Below, in pieces: positions 11,481 to 24,819 of a DNA stretch of 64,000 nucleotides (position 1 is its first letter; every line of letters begins with the position of its first letter). The notes beneath the pieces are model-generated. The model searched no databases and was not told the origin of the DNA. It saw nothing but the letters and a program-made list of their open reading frames with translations. The position numbers and the translations under genes are program-made. This DNA is from Montifringilla adamsi (lineage: Eukaryota; Chordata; Aves; Passeriformes; Passeridae), in contig JAGGNK010013558.1 of the NCBI GenBank assembly GCA_017590115.1, positions 16,408,598-16,472,597 on the forward strand, in the 5' to 3' direction.

Positions 11481-14400
11481 ATGCACAGTAAGGGATGGGG
11501 AGAAAGATGAATGCAGTGTCTAACTACACCTCCATGAGAGTGTTTCCATCAGCTGCTCCAGTCCTTACATCAGATCTAACAGGGAGACACCCAAGGATCA
11601 AATTCATCACATCTATATTTAGACTTTGTGAATGCTACATCTAAGGGAGTCAGCAGGACAAAATAAGCACTCCCAGACTGCAATTCATCTCCATCCTTTA
11701 AATGGCTATTTTTGGAGGAGATTAATGACACCTTAGAAGTGCCTTTTTCTCTCAGAAGACTAGAGCAGGATTCCTCAGGGCTTGTTCAAGCTGTGGAAGT
11801 CTACCAGAGGAGGAATCCCACCCCAGATGGAAAGGATCCTACCCCTGGAGTTATGGACTGCAACCATAAGGAGAGAGATGGCTGCAGGGAGGAGGAGAAT
11901 TTAGGTAAGTCTTGTGATACTTGATCTTGTTATTAGTGCAATCAGTTGTTATTGATGAACAGCACTCACACAGTCATTGCTCAGGTTTCTAAGCTAAAAC
12001 ACCACCCACACATCAAATATTCAAGAATGATAGCAAATCAGAGCCAATATCAGACTTTGCATAAACATGCCACACGTTCACGTTCTAGTGATTATCAGAC
12101 TAAAAATACTTAGCTCTTATGATGTAAATGAAAATACTTCCTAATGTGAAGCTAATTCAGCAGTATAACTTAACTCCTGATTTTGAGAGCACAGAGAGTG
12201 CTCTCCAGACATGACTTACACATAAACAGCTGGAAAAATTACAGAGAAAATTACTAATTCACCTCTATTTAAATGTGATGTTAAACAACTTCTGTCTACA
12301 CATGGAGTTTTATGTTCTCAGTCAAGCCTTCAGTGGGACAGGGAAGCCTGTGAAACACTTTCATCCCAGACTTTCTGTTACTGAAGGCAGCTGACACACA
12401 AGCTAGTCCTGTTTTTCAGCACCCACCTGCATGACAGGAATTTTGCCCTGGATTTGAACTGCTCCTCAGCTTTGCCTACGCTCTGTGTAAGTGAATAATG
12501 ATCCCAGTATCAAAGATGCCATATCAAAGTTTGGGTTTGGATACACCTGGGCAATCTCTTTTCATTACTGTAGTCAGTGAGTGCAGCAGAGGAGCTCCAA
12601 AAACTCCTGCAGTTTGAGTGGGATGGGGTCAGGAGTGAAGGAAATGGAAATTCCTATTGAGTTGCAGCACCCCTTCTCTTTGCAAGGAGATCCATATCTC
12701 TGGAAAAGCTCTGCTCTGCACCTGCACCAATAAAATCCAGGAGCCCTCTTTCTTTCTCTTTTCCCCTTGGCAAACATCCTGCCAGAGCTCCACCTCATCA
12801 GGCCTGGGAACTGCCTCTTCCCAGGGCCTCCTGACATGGGCATCTCCTCTTTCTTCCAGCAAAGACAAAAAGAATCCAGCTCAACAAATACCATTGGTCC
12901 CCTCAGGCTTATTTCTTCCTGGTGTGTTTCCTTCTGTGATTTTGGGCAGACCTGTGGAGTGACACCTGAGCTGAGGGGAGACTGCTGTGAGCAGGGCAGT
13001 GTCCTCTCCTTCACATGGGCTGTGGAGGGTCCGTGTGTCTCTCATCTCCTCTCCCTCCTCTGCAGTGTCCTGTTTTATCAGTTTTATCTTTTCTGACCTC
13101 TGTGCTGTAAAAGCCTGCACTTCTGCTCACCGGCCCACAAAGCACTCCAACAGCAACTTCTGTTAAATTAACCAGCAAAGCCACGCTGAGGCTGCAATAT
13201 CTCAGCACAGAGCCCCCTGCTGAGGAGATCCCACTGCTCCCGACCTGGCCCGTTCACACCAGGAGCATCCAGCCCTGCTGGGAACTGCATTTTTATATAT
13301 TCCCAGCACAGTGTTGCTGCCCTGCTCATGCCCTGGCACCTTGTGCACGAAACCCAGCTTCCCTGGAGATGACCAAGCTCTCCCATGCAATTACAAAACA
13401 CTTTCTCCAGCCTCACACACAAAGTTGGGTTGCTTTCCTGTCAGGAATATCCAGAAGCACATGCACCCTTCATCCAGTTTCTCTGGGAAAAGTTCATCTT
13501 TCACAGGACTGGACAGCTGGTTTTAGGATTGAGACATCAGAACTGAATTGTTTTAGGCATCCTGTCATCTGAAGGTTCCCTACCTGAACAGGAAGAAGGA
13601 TTTATTGCACCTCCTGCACCTGAGCTCCTGCAAGGGCCATCAGGCTGTGGATTCCCAGCAGAGGTTTGCCAGGCTGTGCTTTTCAGTCCCAGATGTGCAC
13701 AGACACACCCCACATGTGCACACACACATTTTCACTCTTTGGAAAGGAACAGGGAGGCTCCTGCCAAGCTGGATTTAATCCTGGGAACAAGACACTCCAC
13801 GTCCCTGCAGTTTGCCTTCTGGCACCAGATACAAACAGGCAGTCAGGAGTGGTAGCATCAGTCTCACCCTAATTAAAGCCACTTGAAATTACTGAGAGTC
13901 AATTACTTCAGCTGCACCATTCTTCTGCTCAGGGTTCATGTCTCCATCCAGAGAGACTTAAACCATTCCAAACAGACATAAACCTCATCCATCTCCTGGG
14001 GTTCTCACTTTAAGTGCCTCACACATCTCTGCCCAGATGAGGCTGGGGTTGGGGCATCAATAACACAAATTACCATCCAGTCTACTGTAAGCTGTGACAG
14101 TTTGGCTATGACCAGCAAGTTTGGTGATCTTTTCTTCTGTCTGGATAGTTTTTAACTTTTTTTGTTTTTTGAGATATAAAGACAATTGATTTAGCAAATT
14201 ATTAATATAATACTTGCCAGAGCGCTTCTTTACATATTGCAGCAAACCCTTGACCTGTGTGTTGTGCCTTTAGATGGAAATACAAGAAAAAGTTTCCTGT
14301 CACAGCATTTTGTGTATCACAGCCAGGATGCATTTAGAGATGGGTTGTGCTGTTACTGTACCTCTTACACAGCCTGAGTGTCCCCATAAAGTACTGAATG

Positions 14401-15837
14401 CACCACACAATGACACTTTTTATGCACTCCAGTGTTCTGAAATGCCTCCCTGTGTCCTTCTCCCTTCCCACACGCTCTGGATGGATCTGCACTTTGATGG
14501 ATTCTGTCACATGCAGCCCAAAGTGCCAAACTCTCTCAGGCACAGTTTCCCAGCACGAAGCCACTGCTCCACCACGGCTCTGCAGGATTTGTTCCTGAGC
14601 CCCAGCACTATGTGAAACCTCAAACAGCTCCTCTTGGGCACTGAGAAGGATGCTGCTGGTGGAAGACTGCCCTGTGTCCCCCTCCAGCTCTCCAGAGCTC
14701 CTGCAATCACATCACAGGTCTGGCAGCAAACCCTTGGCACAGGCCTGGGGAAGGCAGAGTGAGAGAGGGGAGAGCACAGGGAAAATGTGGGGAAATAAAT
14801 GCAATGGGAGCTTGTACAGAGCTTTCCTCACAGGGTGTCTTTGAGTGACACTAAATACATAAATATGGGATATATATAGCTATATATAAATAAATACGTG
14901 CACATATTTGCACACACAATAACCTCAACCTACAAAGTAACCAAGGACGAAGAGACATTTCTTGTTGCATCCCAACCCATCACAGCACAATTAGCCATGT
15001 CTCAGGTATGTTCACCAAATCTCTAAGGTTCCTTCCTATCCAAACTCTTCTGTAACACAAGACTAAGTAAAATCCTGCAGTGATAGTGAAGGGACACTCC
15101 TGTGGCTGCAAGTCCAGGTTCACCACCAAGAGCCACCCCCTCACTGGAGAACCATGAAGATCTTCCCATTCTCCTTTTGGTCACAGAATCCCAGCCCTGG
15201 ACACTTTAGAAAGAGGCTCCTGGTCTGAGGTTACAGGCCCCACTACAAAAACTTTAAAAAACTGCAGTTTTAATCAAATTATAAATTCTCAGCCCTGCAC
15301 AGAAGGCCACACTCTGCCTCCCAGAGTATTCATACATTTGCACTGTAGTATTGCTTTTAATTCACAGGTCTGTTTATTAGAGTGGATTTAATAATAGATA
15401 ATATTTCTAATGTATTTTTAGCAGTAAAAAAATTTAAGAGAGAAAGAGAGGAAAAAAAAAAGTTGGTGAAGAAAAACAGCATCACTCTTCAACGAGCTAC
15501 AGACCCAGTCAGAATGTACTTGAAATCTACAATTCTCATAGATTCTATTCCCCCCTCAGAACTGTCATTTGCCAACCATTAGCACACACCTAGATTAGGG
15601 TTTGGATTAGAACACAGTTGTAACCAAAAATCCCTTTATCTTCATCAACATCACCCCTACCACAGCGCTTTTGCTAATAAGACGACATGGAGAGTGAAAA
15701 CATTGGATACCACATCTTTACAAATCCCTCCTTTTCTCTCTTTTTTATGCTACCAAATCCTTGATTTAAATTCCAAAGCACAGAATTCAACACATACAAA
15801 TTCAATACCACCTCGAAAAGCAGAGTTTGCTCCTACT
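11481..15837. other. Unique noncoding sequence with minor simple repeats
   Basis: No gene or interspersed repeat was recognised. The 146-codon minus-strand frame at 12574-13014 has an opposing plus-strand frame over the same bases (12657-13096) and no recognisable domain. A CA/TG-rich patch lies at about 13695-13731. An AT-rich patch at about 14860-14900 contains the perfect 18-bp palindrome TATATATAGCTATATATA (14871-14888). The stretch 15240-15440 is AT-rich and homeodomain-core rich but ends in A-rich low complexity (15424-15465). Confidence 0.45.
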
Positions 15838-15913
15838 GGGCCAGATCCTCTGCTGGTACAAATCAATATGGATCTCTTTAGCCTAAGTGCATTTACGTTG
15901 TGAATCTGGCCCC
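15838..15913. mobile_element. Hairpin-type MITE relic (GGGCCAGAT... inverted repeat)
   Basis: The segment opens with GGGCCAGATCCTCTGCTGGT and closes with GTGAATCTGGCCCC, whose reverse complement is GGGGCCAGATTCAC, so the ends form an imperfect inverted repeat. The internal CTGCTGGTACAAATCAATAT also matches the left arm of a widespread amniote palindromic repeat ('GGGCCAGATCCTCAGCTGGTGTAAATC...') common in turtles and crocodilians. It is about 76 bp, shorter than a full palindrome, so the middle has been deleted or eroded. Such nonautonomous elements carry no protein and are old in birds. The inverted repeat is seen directly; the family link is from memory and unnamed here. Confidence 0.6.
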
Positions 15914-17369
15914 TGGGATCCCTGAGCTCACATGCAGGAAAAGTCTGCTTTTAATTAAAAAAAAAAAAACCAAAAGTGAAAGGCTTTGCAAATGTGAGCT
16001 TATAGAGAGAGAAGGCCCCTCTGCAAGTTTATTCTGGTTTATTTGTATTTTCATAGCAAACAATTCATGGCCAAACCAAGAGCCTTGGTTGAAACATCTC
16101 ATGATAATTTCACTTCTGGCAGCATCATCTTCTGGGAAGCTTGTCCCAATTTCACCAAATTCTTTGCCTTACAGATAGAAAAGGAAATAATGTTTAAAAA
16201 CAGTTATTTTGATATGTACAAGCCAGAACTAAACTACAACTGTTCACTTGGCAATTTCCTTTATGTTAAATGATGCAAACCATAGTTCAAAGCAAAGCAT
16301 TTTACGGAACAGTTGTTTTGAACAAAAATACTTATTTTGACACAAGAATCTGCTCCTTCCCTTTTACTATTTAATTTCTTAACTTTTTTTTTAAATTTTC
16401 CTTTAAAAAATACTTATTTTAATTTTTTGCACTGCCAGAGAACAAGAATAATCAACTATTTGCACTGCTCTAGATAAACCATGCATGAATAAAAACATAC
16501 ATACATTCCCTCTGCTATAAACTACTATTTGGTGAAAAGTAGAACATAACAGGAGCCTGAACTTATCCTCTGCCTCTCTTTGTCTTGTTTTTCACTTAAG
16601 ATTCGAGTACAACAGCTTGGAACTTGGGACAACCTCAGGGCAGCTGCACTCCTTCCACGTTGTTATACTACCATCTACTGATAAAAGGATGCTATTTCTC
16701 TGGGATTTTACCTCCTGTCCTCATCACCTTGGTGCAACAAGCAGTATTTCAACTCCATCAGAGCTCGAAAATGAGCATTTAACTGCTGCTCCAAGCCTCA
16801 GCACCTGAGCACTCTTTTCTGCAACACAAACATGCTCATGGAGGCATCAGCTGCACTTCAGACCCCTTGGAGGAAAGAACATTTTGGGGCATTTGTATTT
16901 GTTACTGCCTTTGTTTCTTTTAAGGGAAGAAAGCTAAAGGATGGGAAACAATCACCAAAAGCCCTTTGTCAACTTGAAGAAAGGAGGCTGGGTTGGTCTT
17001 ATACTAAAGTGAGGAAACATGAAATTGCCACTTTAAAGAAGATTGAAAGAGTACTACATTAAAAATAAAAAAAAATTAAAAAAAAAAAAAGAGAGAAAAA
17101 GAAAAGCCAACAATAAGTTTAGTCCTGTAAAATATAGAATATAAAATATTAATTCCCCTCATTATTAATAGCAGGAAATGCAGCAGATTGGCTTTTTGCA
17201 GCATCCTCACACCCCTCTTGGAGGCTCCTGGTGCTTCCAGGGAGCTGTCCCCAGTCAGCACCTAGCACTCACCTGGATTACTGTTCTGTTTGACTAAGGA
17301 ATGGAGAACAGAGAGAAAAGCTGAGAACTCTTTGCAGGGTCTCCAGATGAAACAATTGGAAGTGCCAGT
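15914..17369. other. Unique noncoding sequence with A-rich tracts
   Basis: A12-13 tract at about 15957-15969 and a long A-rich tract at about 17058-17104 (low complexity). The block 16180-16520 is AT-rich and repeat-free. At 16670-16681 ACCATCTACTGA matches 10 of 12 positions of the reverse-complement CTCF core GCCMYCTRSTGG, a weak single-site match. No gene was recognised. Confidence 0.45.
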
Positions 17370-17880
17370 TAATTTCACATCCTTTATCCTTCTCAGCTAT
17401 ATCCAAAATAGGAAGAGTGGCAGGCACCTTTTAGTGTAATCAGTGCTCCACAGTGATTTGGGGCTAATTAGATGTTAGTAATTAAGAAAAGACTGCTGTG
17501 ATGGATGTTTTTACAGGTTGCATTGTTGATTCAAGAAATAAGCCTCTTCACCTTTAAGTATTGTCAGTCACATTTCTTTAGCTGGGAAGAATGAAATGTC
17601 AATTTTATCTTGCTTCATCACTGCTCTTTAATCAATGTCGATGCATCACTTCCCACTATCATTCCTCCATCAAACACTGACCTGGAAATCTGACACTGAG
17701 CTTTTCAACACCAGCTCAGCTAATTAAGAACTTTGTTATTCCACCTTCCATCTTTTAAAGAAAAGTAAGAAAAGTGCCAAAGAACCTTTTGCTTTCATGT
17801 GGAAAAGCATCAGCGGGGGGTTAATAATAATTATTAAAATGACTGACAGCTGGGGCTATGCTGTGATTTGGCCCAGCCCC
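17370..17880. promoter_or_regulatory. Candidate conserved noncoding element rich in homeodomain and MEIS-like sites
   Basis: Three full TAATTA homeodomain cores lie at 17465-17470, 17479-17484 and 17721-17726, the first two only 14 bp apart. TGACAGCTG at 17844-17852 combines a MEIS/TGIF half-site with an E-box, right after an AT-rich TTAATAATAATTATTAA run. Isolated CpGs are retained (TGTCGATGCATC near 17635). No repeat or credible reading frame crosses the block. The motifs are seen directly. An enhancer role is inferred from their density and from the general behaviour of vertebrate developmental elements. Confidence 0.4.
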
Positions 17881-20800
17881 GTGGTCCTGCAGACACAGAA
17901 AGGTAAAAGCTAAGAAGAGTCAGGCCCTGAATTTCTACAGTGAATAAATGGGGTTTTAGGATAGAAAATAGCTTCCTACCCTGAGACTACAGGAGCGAGA
18001 AAGGTGCTGATATTTATTTTTGCATCTGACCCTTTCATCAGGGCAGCCAAACCCTCCCCACGTCACCGGGAAGCAGGAGGAGCACTCAGAGCCTTCCCAC
18101 AGCAGCCCATCACGGACACTGTGGGCCACCAGCAAGGAATTAAAAAGCAGGGCTGAGCTGCATCCAGATGGGTTTACTGGATTTTCCTGCACGCAAGCAG
18201 AGGAGAGTGTTTAATACATGTACTGCCACACATTGTGGGAGCCCTAAGCACAGATTAAGATCTCAGTCTTCTGGGGCCTGCACAACATGTCAGCCCCAGC
18301 CCCACAGATCTCACAGCCTGGGCATGAGAAACAGGAAAAAAACCTGGGAAAACAGAAAAAGCAATTAAGAAATTTTGATCGGTACCATGTCACTGTCACT
18401 GTCTTTCACATGCTTTTAGGGTTTAAATATTACAAAACCACCTCCTTTTGAAGATACCTCCCACCTTTCCCTGAGCCCGGGGGGAACTCATAAGGCCAGG
18501 GACTGCAAAAGCATTTGCTAGAAAACTTGGCTGCTAGAAAATCAATTTGCTGTGGCCTGTCAGAAGTGGGCGCTGATTTGTCAATACTGAGTAAGAGTGA
18601 TAAGCAGGATGGATATGGACTGTGAAGGCTCTTCAATAAAGAGATGGACAGGAGTAGCAATGAGGACCTGGGAGGAAGAAGCAGGTCAAAGCTCCTTGGA
18701 CACGGAACCCAGCAACAAGGCAAATCTGGGCAAGAAATCTGTTTGTTCCTGCTTCTAGAAGAGAGATATTAGGTGCATTTTCTGAACCTAAGTGAGAAGA
18801 ACAACCAAGACGTATATTTGGCTGATATCTGTGTTTTCTTAATCAACTGCAAACAGTATCAGGAAGTTCAAATTTGGCTGATCTGACTCCTTAGAGTTGG
18901 GGGAAAAAAAACACTTGGCACAAACCATTGGTTATATTATCTCACCCAGAAGACCTGCAGACCCAAGAACTCAAGCAGACTCCAAAGGCTTTCACAGGAT
19001 TACTTCTGTGAGAAAGACTTTCTTGCACAAAATAAAGATTCAGAACTCCAAATATATTTTAAGGGCCAGATTTCTGATAAAGGATGGAGAAAAGACATGG
19101 GTGGCAATCTTTATTGCCCTTTTCCAAGACAGTATTTTCTTTGGTAATTTTTTTAAGGAAAAAAAGATTGCTAGGGAGCAAGCCATGCCTCTTAAAAAGC
19201 TCACCACCTCTCTCCTAGCTCCAAAGCAGATGTGTGCAGCAGCTCCATCCTGACCCAGCCCTCATTCTAAATCTTCAATTCAAGTGGGACTCCAGCAATT
19301 CTGACTCTGGAGGCCCTCAGTTCCCAAAACCAAATGGTGAGTCCTCTCTCAGCACTGTCTAAAATCCACCAAATTACACTGCACCTGCAGGGAGGTGTAG
19401 ATCATTCAAGTTTTGTACCTCTTCATTTTTCCCAGTCCATGAGTAGGACATCTCAGAGATAAAACACCCAGGGGAGGCACTGAGAGTGCCACAATCAGAT
19501 CTTGGCAGTGCCACACACATTTTTATTGCTGGTAAATCACAACCTCTCAGGAGCTCAGCCTCTCACCTGGCAAAGGCAGGCTCCTCAATGTGTAGATTTT
19601 GTGAAGATCTATTCTCTAACCTGTGAAAAGCAGCATTAGAGGATCTACAAAGGCATCTCAGTAACACTGAGGTGGTGTCTTCAGTCCCACCCTGTGGATC
19701 ACACTTCTCCTTGCAACCTCGATTCTGCAAAATGTGAGAGCACACACTGACAGTGGGGCTGGTTTCTCCATGGTTTGCAGAATCAGGGCTGGTACATCCA
19801 TCAGAGATCCATCCAAACACACAGCTGACAAAATAAATATCTTCTTAGTGCTCCTATTATCATCCAGTGTTTTGGGGCCGGCTCATAAAGGCGCTTATGT
19901 GCAACAATGCCTAAGCAAACTGGGCTGATTTAAGAGGGCTGAGGGAACACTTAGCTGAGCATTTCCTGGCTTCAGTTAGATGCAGTCAGAGCGTTAAGAT
20001 TATATTTCAGTGTCAGTATGTTGTTTTTATTTGCTTTATTAAATTTGCTTTAACTTGCATTGACATTTTCTTCCCCTTGTTACTCAATCTCTCAGCTGTG
20101 AAGATTCTATTTTGCTGGACTGCTTTGCCATTTGTAGCAAAAATAAATGTTAATGCAATAGGAATTCTTAATTTTTTTATCACCAAGAAGTGAAATCAAG
20201 GCCCAGATGATGATGTTGCTTGACCTCCAGTCCCAGCCTGGCCAGACCAGTCAGGAGATTTTTGATTCAGAGGCAGCTGTACCACCAAAACACAGAATTT
20301 GTTCTCTCAGGGCATGCAATTACTGCATTTGGGCACCAAAGTCCACTTTAAATTCCCCACTCCCTCTGTCACAGATGGAGCAGTAACACTGCTAGAAGCA
20401 GCACTGCTGTTACTAATTGCAACCATGGAAAAGCTTCACAGAGCCAAGTTTCTTAAAGGTAACTTCAATTTCAGTGCATGCAGCATTGCACCAGTAAGTA
20501 AGTGACAATGTGATGGGATTTCCTTACTGGAGGCTCACTTGGAAAATCAATGCACATTTAAGTCACACACTGGTATACAGTGGCACATCTCTGCTTTATG
20601 CATGACACAGAATTTGGTTCTGCAAGAAAACATAATTTTCAGCTTTTCAAAGGCCACCTGGTTAAAGTTTCAGGTTTGATTGTAAGCAAATATCCAGTGG
20701 AGAGAGAGAATGTCCACATAAAACAGAGCTTTCTATCAAGCAACCAATTGTTCTAAAGTACCAAGATTTTGTGTAAGTTAAACCAGTCCACTGGCCTTGA

Positions 20801-23800
20801 ACATTCCTTTGAGACACTGGGTGAGGCTTTGCAGAGTCACAGGAAGTGACCCTGTGCCACAGGAGGGGTTTAGCCAGGGCTGTAGCCAGGGTTACTGCAC
20901 TCTTATTGAGGCTCTTTTGTATACAGGAACCCAGTCCCCAGCTCCAGCAGTGTGCAGAGGTGGAATCTGGACTGGACAGAGGGGTCACAGCACAGGGCAT
21001 GAAATGCTGCACTGCCCCTGGGAGCAAAAAGTGAGTCTTGGCAGAACCTGTCAGGTAATGCCCTGTGGGGCACAGCCAGGCTCGGTGGAAATCAGACCTT
21101 TGCCCTTCCAATCAGCAGAGGACAAGATTTAGGTTTTGGCCTGCCTGTCCCTCCAAGATTCAGGGAAGGGCATGAATCCCTGGCTTAGGAGGTGAGTGAT
21201 AAATCTTACAGTGGCTGGCTGGCATCACCTTGTCTGTGCAAGAGGAGATGAGACATTGATCTCATGCCCCTGGGTTTGCCAAGACCATCTGCAGGTCTCA
21301 CCAGGATACTCCCCTCTCTCCTAAATCCTCCTCAGTGACAGAGTCCAACCATCTGACAATGCTCACCCAGGTGACTTTGGTGTTTCCAAACAAACTCCAG
21401 AGGCCTGTGGAGATATAACTTCTCTCCAGAGAGAGGATCCCAAATGGTCTTTACTTTATATGAGAGCCTTGCTGTACACAGGAGTAGCAAACCACAGATT
21501 AAAGCAAAAATTTCCCAGTAAAACTGCCAATATTCTTCTCCTTGCTTTGTGTGCTGGGGCTGCTGAAATCCCAGAGAGCTGGTGATCTCCTGCACTATCA
21601 GTGCTGAAGTGTAGCCCAAAGAGACTGGGGATGAGCAAGGAACAAGCCACAACTTTCAGGTCTGTGCAGATATTGAGCAAACTGGACCTGTAGTTTTATT
21701 CCCAAAGTGCAAGAGAATACACAATGTGCCTGGCCAGCTTGAGGTGTTCTTCAGTTCAACCCAACTCCCAATCCACCAGCAATAAATCCCATGGCAACCA
21801 GCACCAAGACACTACAGTAGGAGTGATCCATGGCTCTGGAGACAGAGTAATGAAAGTTAACTTTATGGATATTTTCTGTGAGAGGGAAGGGATGTAACTA
21901 AAGCATGGCCAGGATTTTTAATGGCTGGTAAAAAAAAAAAAAAAATCAAGCTCATGATTGGGCACCAGGGCTGTGGTGCACCAAGCTATGTGAGAATTAA
22001 GTGCTTCATCAACACTGTGCCTTTAATCCACAGTGCAAACATTTGATTTGCTTCAGGCACAGCACTTCACTGTCACATTTGCCTGGGATCTTGCCCAGAT
22101 AAGTGAACCACAGCACCAGCCTCTGCTCTTTGCTCTGTGAACACTGGCACAAGTTCCAAGGATGCAAAAGTCCTGACACCAGTGTCAGGAAGCCACATGA
22201 AAAGGTGAAACATCAAGTGATCCTTCTAAAAGGAATCACTGCAGGTGCCTTTCATTCACCTTCAGCTTCCTGAACCTTGAGGGCACACTTGCTTTATGCT
22301 GCTCAGCTTTCCTTCTCTGCTCCAGAAACTTGTGCCTTTTGAAATGAGAGCTGCAACTCTAGTTCCTTCTCTTCCAGCCAGCAGCTGCAGCTTCCAGAGA
22401 AAGACCAAATCCTGCAGTGAAGTTTCCAAGGCTGGCAGAGGTTTGTCCCTGGCTGCCTGGGCAAGCTGTGACCTGGAGGCTGTGTCCTGGAGCCAGCTGT
22501 GAGCAGCTGCCCCCGGGAGCCACACGGGCAGACACAGCAGCTCCTCTGGGCCTGCACTGCCTCAAGGACGGAATTTTCTTTTGCAACTCCCATAAGAGGG
22601 TTTATTTATAAAGTGGGTTTTTGCTAGTAAAGCCTGCCAGGAGGAACTGCTGGTCTTTTTATGTCATGGTCCAAAGGGCTGATCAGACTGTCACAGACCC
22701 AAGGCATCAGCCCCTTTGGAAAAGGATTCATGCCACGATGTGCAGCAATAAAACCCCTCCAACACTGCAGGAGAGCAGTGTCACGTTTGTTAGGAGGCAA
22801 AAACTGTCAACATGCCTGCCAGGCTGCTCCTGCACGTCCCCTGCACTGAAGATCATTTCCAACCCATTAAAGGCTTTTTGAGGCCAGGATTCAGACCCAG
22901 CATGACCCTGTGTAACGTGGCCATTCCCAACACCCCTCGGCCTGGCTCTGCCCTGGGCAGAGCTGGGAGGATGGCAGCCAAAACTGGGATTGATTTTACT
23001 GCTTGGAGGGAGGGCTGATGCCTCTACACTGAGGCTTCTCTTTGCAAAGGCCAGAAAATCCCTCCTGGTCACTGCAGGACTGAGCCCAGTAACATTCACA
23101 CACAGCTCTCAGACTCACACAGCCAAGGGTAGCCCAGCCATGGTAGAATTTAACCTTGTCTTCCCCTTTTAAAGGTATCAATAGGAGAAAAATATTTTTA
23201 AAATTCTAGTTATCAGGCAGCAAGAGCAAATTAGTCCATCTCCCTCTCCCCATGCTTCTAAAGCACCCCAAAATGGGATAACCTGACCCACACAGCCTGT
23301 CCTGGATGGCTGGTGAGGAATTTGGGCATGGACACAGCCTCTAGCTACCAAATTAAATGTAAGATTGACCTACCCAGAGCTCCCCAGGACTGCATGATGG
23401 ACAATTGGTTCAGACCAAGCCTCCTGCCTGGTCTACCACAGCGGTCTAGACACTGCAAGTACAACATGGCACTTTTTCTACACTAATAAACCCATAAGGG
23501 CAGGGAAGGCTGCAGGAAAAATGAGAACTACCAGAGCAGAACAGCCCCTGAGTTTTTGTTTATCACAAACTAATTAAAACAAAAAGCATACCATAACTCA
23601 GCCCTTAATAATAGGTAACCAGATGTGTCATTACTTGACCATGCTATATTGCAGCACATATGTAAAGGTTATAAGATTATTTTTCAAAGCAATGTGCCAC
23701 TGCTAAGGGTTTCCTAGCACTTTTATAACACACTTAGCACCTGAAGGAATTTTACCTACCAAGGCTAAAGCAAAACATGGCTAAATCTAAAGCACACAGT

Positions 23801-24819
23801 CCCTCAACCCAAAAATGAAAATGTCAGCGTACACCACTGCACAATACACCATAAGACACCATTCCTATTAATAGGAGATATTTCCTCAAGGACATGTTTT
23901 CTGTTGATTATAAAAAAATGTCCTGAATAAGGAAAATGGTGCCAAAGTTACAGCAGTTGGCAGGTTTTTTTATGCACAGAGTATACTCAGCCCTGGCCAA
24001 GCACAGAAAAAAACCCAATGTTTACAGAGGTAATAAAACATCACAGTGTGAACAATTTACCTGATCAGAAACGAAAGTAAAAGACAGCACTAGAAAAAGT
24101 CCCAGGCCTAAATCAAATAAAGCCTGTAGGCTTCTAAGGCCCTGCAGAAACCACTGTTCATTATACATTTCTCAGCAAGGGTACATTGCTTATGTCTAAA
24201 ACCACGTGGCCAAATGGCCAAAGAGCTCAGGAGCCACATGTTATTAATTTCATCCCACTGTCAATCACTTTTCAATCACCTGACTGGGGTTTTCCACCCT
24301 CATCTCCCATATCTTTCCTGTGGATTGAATGTTGAAACATCCAGCATTGATCAAACTCTCTCCCCCCATTAAAGCCATCGTGGGCAGCAAGAGGATCCAT
24401 GCTAAATTCTCTGGAGAATGACAGGCAGGAGCCACCAGAGGCTGCAGGTGGGTAAAGTGCCTTCCAGCATGGCTGGAGCAGGAAAACAGCTGGGAAAAAG
24501 CCACTTTCTGCAGTGACCCAGAAAGCAGCACTGCAGCTGGGCAGGTACACAAGCTGTGGGCAGTGGAAAGGCTCCAGAGCTGGAAATGGGAGATCTGCCG
24601 GATCTGTCCTGTGCAGCATGGAAAGAGATCCCTGCAGATAAACTTATTTTTGGCTTGGTGGTTTGTTTAGGCAAAGTAAACAAACCAAAGATATATTTAG
24701 GCTTGGCTTAGAAACAAATGAAAAACCACAACAGTGCCTTGAACACAAAAAACTGCTCTGACTGCTGCGCCCTGCCCAGAAGCTCCTGCAGACTGAAATG
24801 CAGGCTTTTCTTTCTGAAC
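17881..24819. other. Unique noncoding sequence, one small AT-rich candidate block
   Basis: No gene was recognised. The largest frames (20662-21111 minus, 149 codons; 18897-19253 plus, 118 codons) show no domain and overlap opposing frames. A small AT-rich, repeat-free block at about 20000-20180 with several TTAAT cores could be a conserved element. A16 lies at 21930-21945. The stretch 22260-23120 is comparatively GC-rich with many overlapping frames on both strands, typical of GC-rich noncoding avian DNA. A GGGCCAGATTTCTGAT string near 19072 recalls an old palindromic repeat end but is too short to call. Confidence 0.45.

Noticed and set aside
12574..13014. 146-codon minus-strand frame
   Set aside because: Basic/cysteine-rich composition of GC-rich noncoding DNA; opposing frames; no family.
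18430..18723. Leucine/serine-rich minus frame thought to be a signal-peptide protein
   Set aside because: The hydrophobic run follows from purine-rich plus-strand composition; no family and no supporting gene structure.
19071..19130. GGGCCAGATTTCTGAT resembling another palindromic repeat end
   Set aside because: Similarity stops after about 16 bases with no second arm.
20662..21111. 149-codon minus-strand frame
   Set aside because: No recognisable domain and a 111-codon opposing frame over the same bases.
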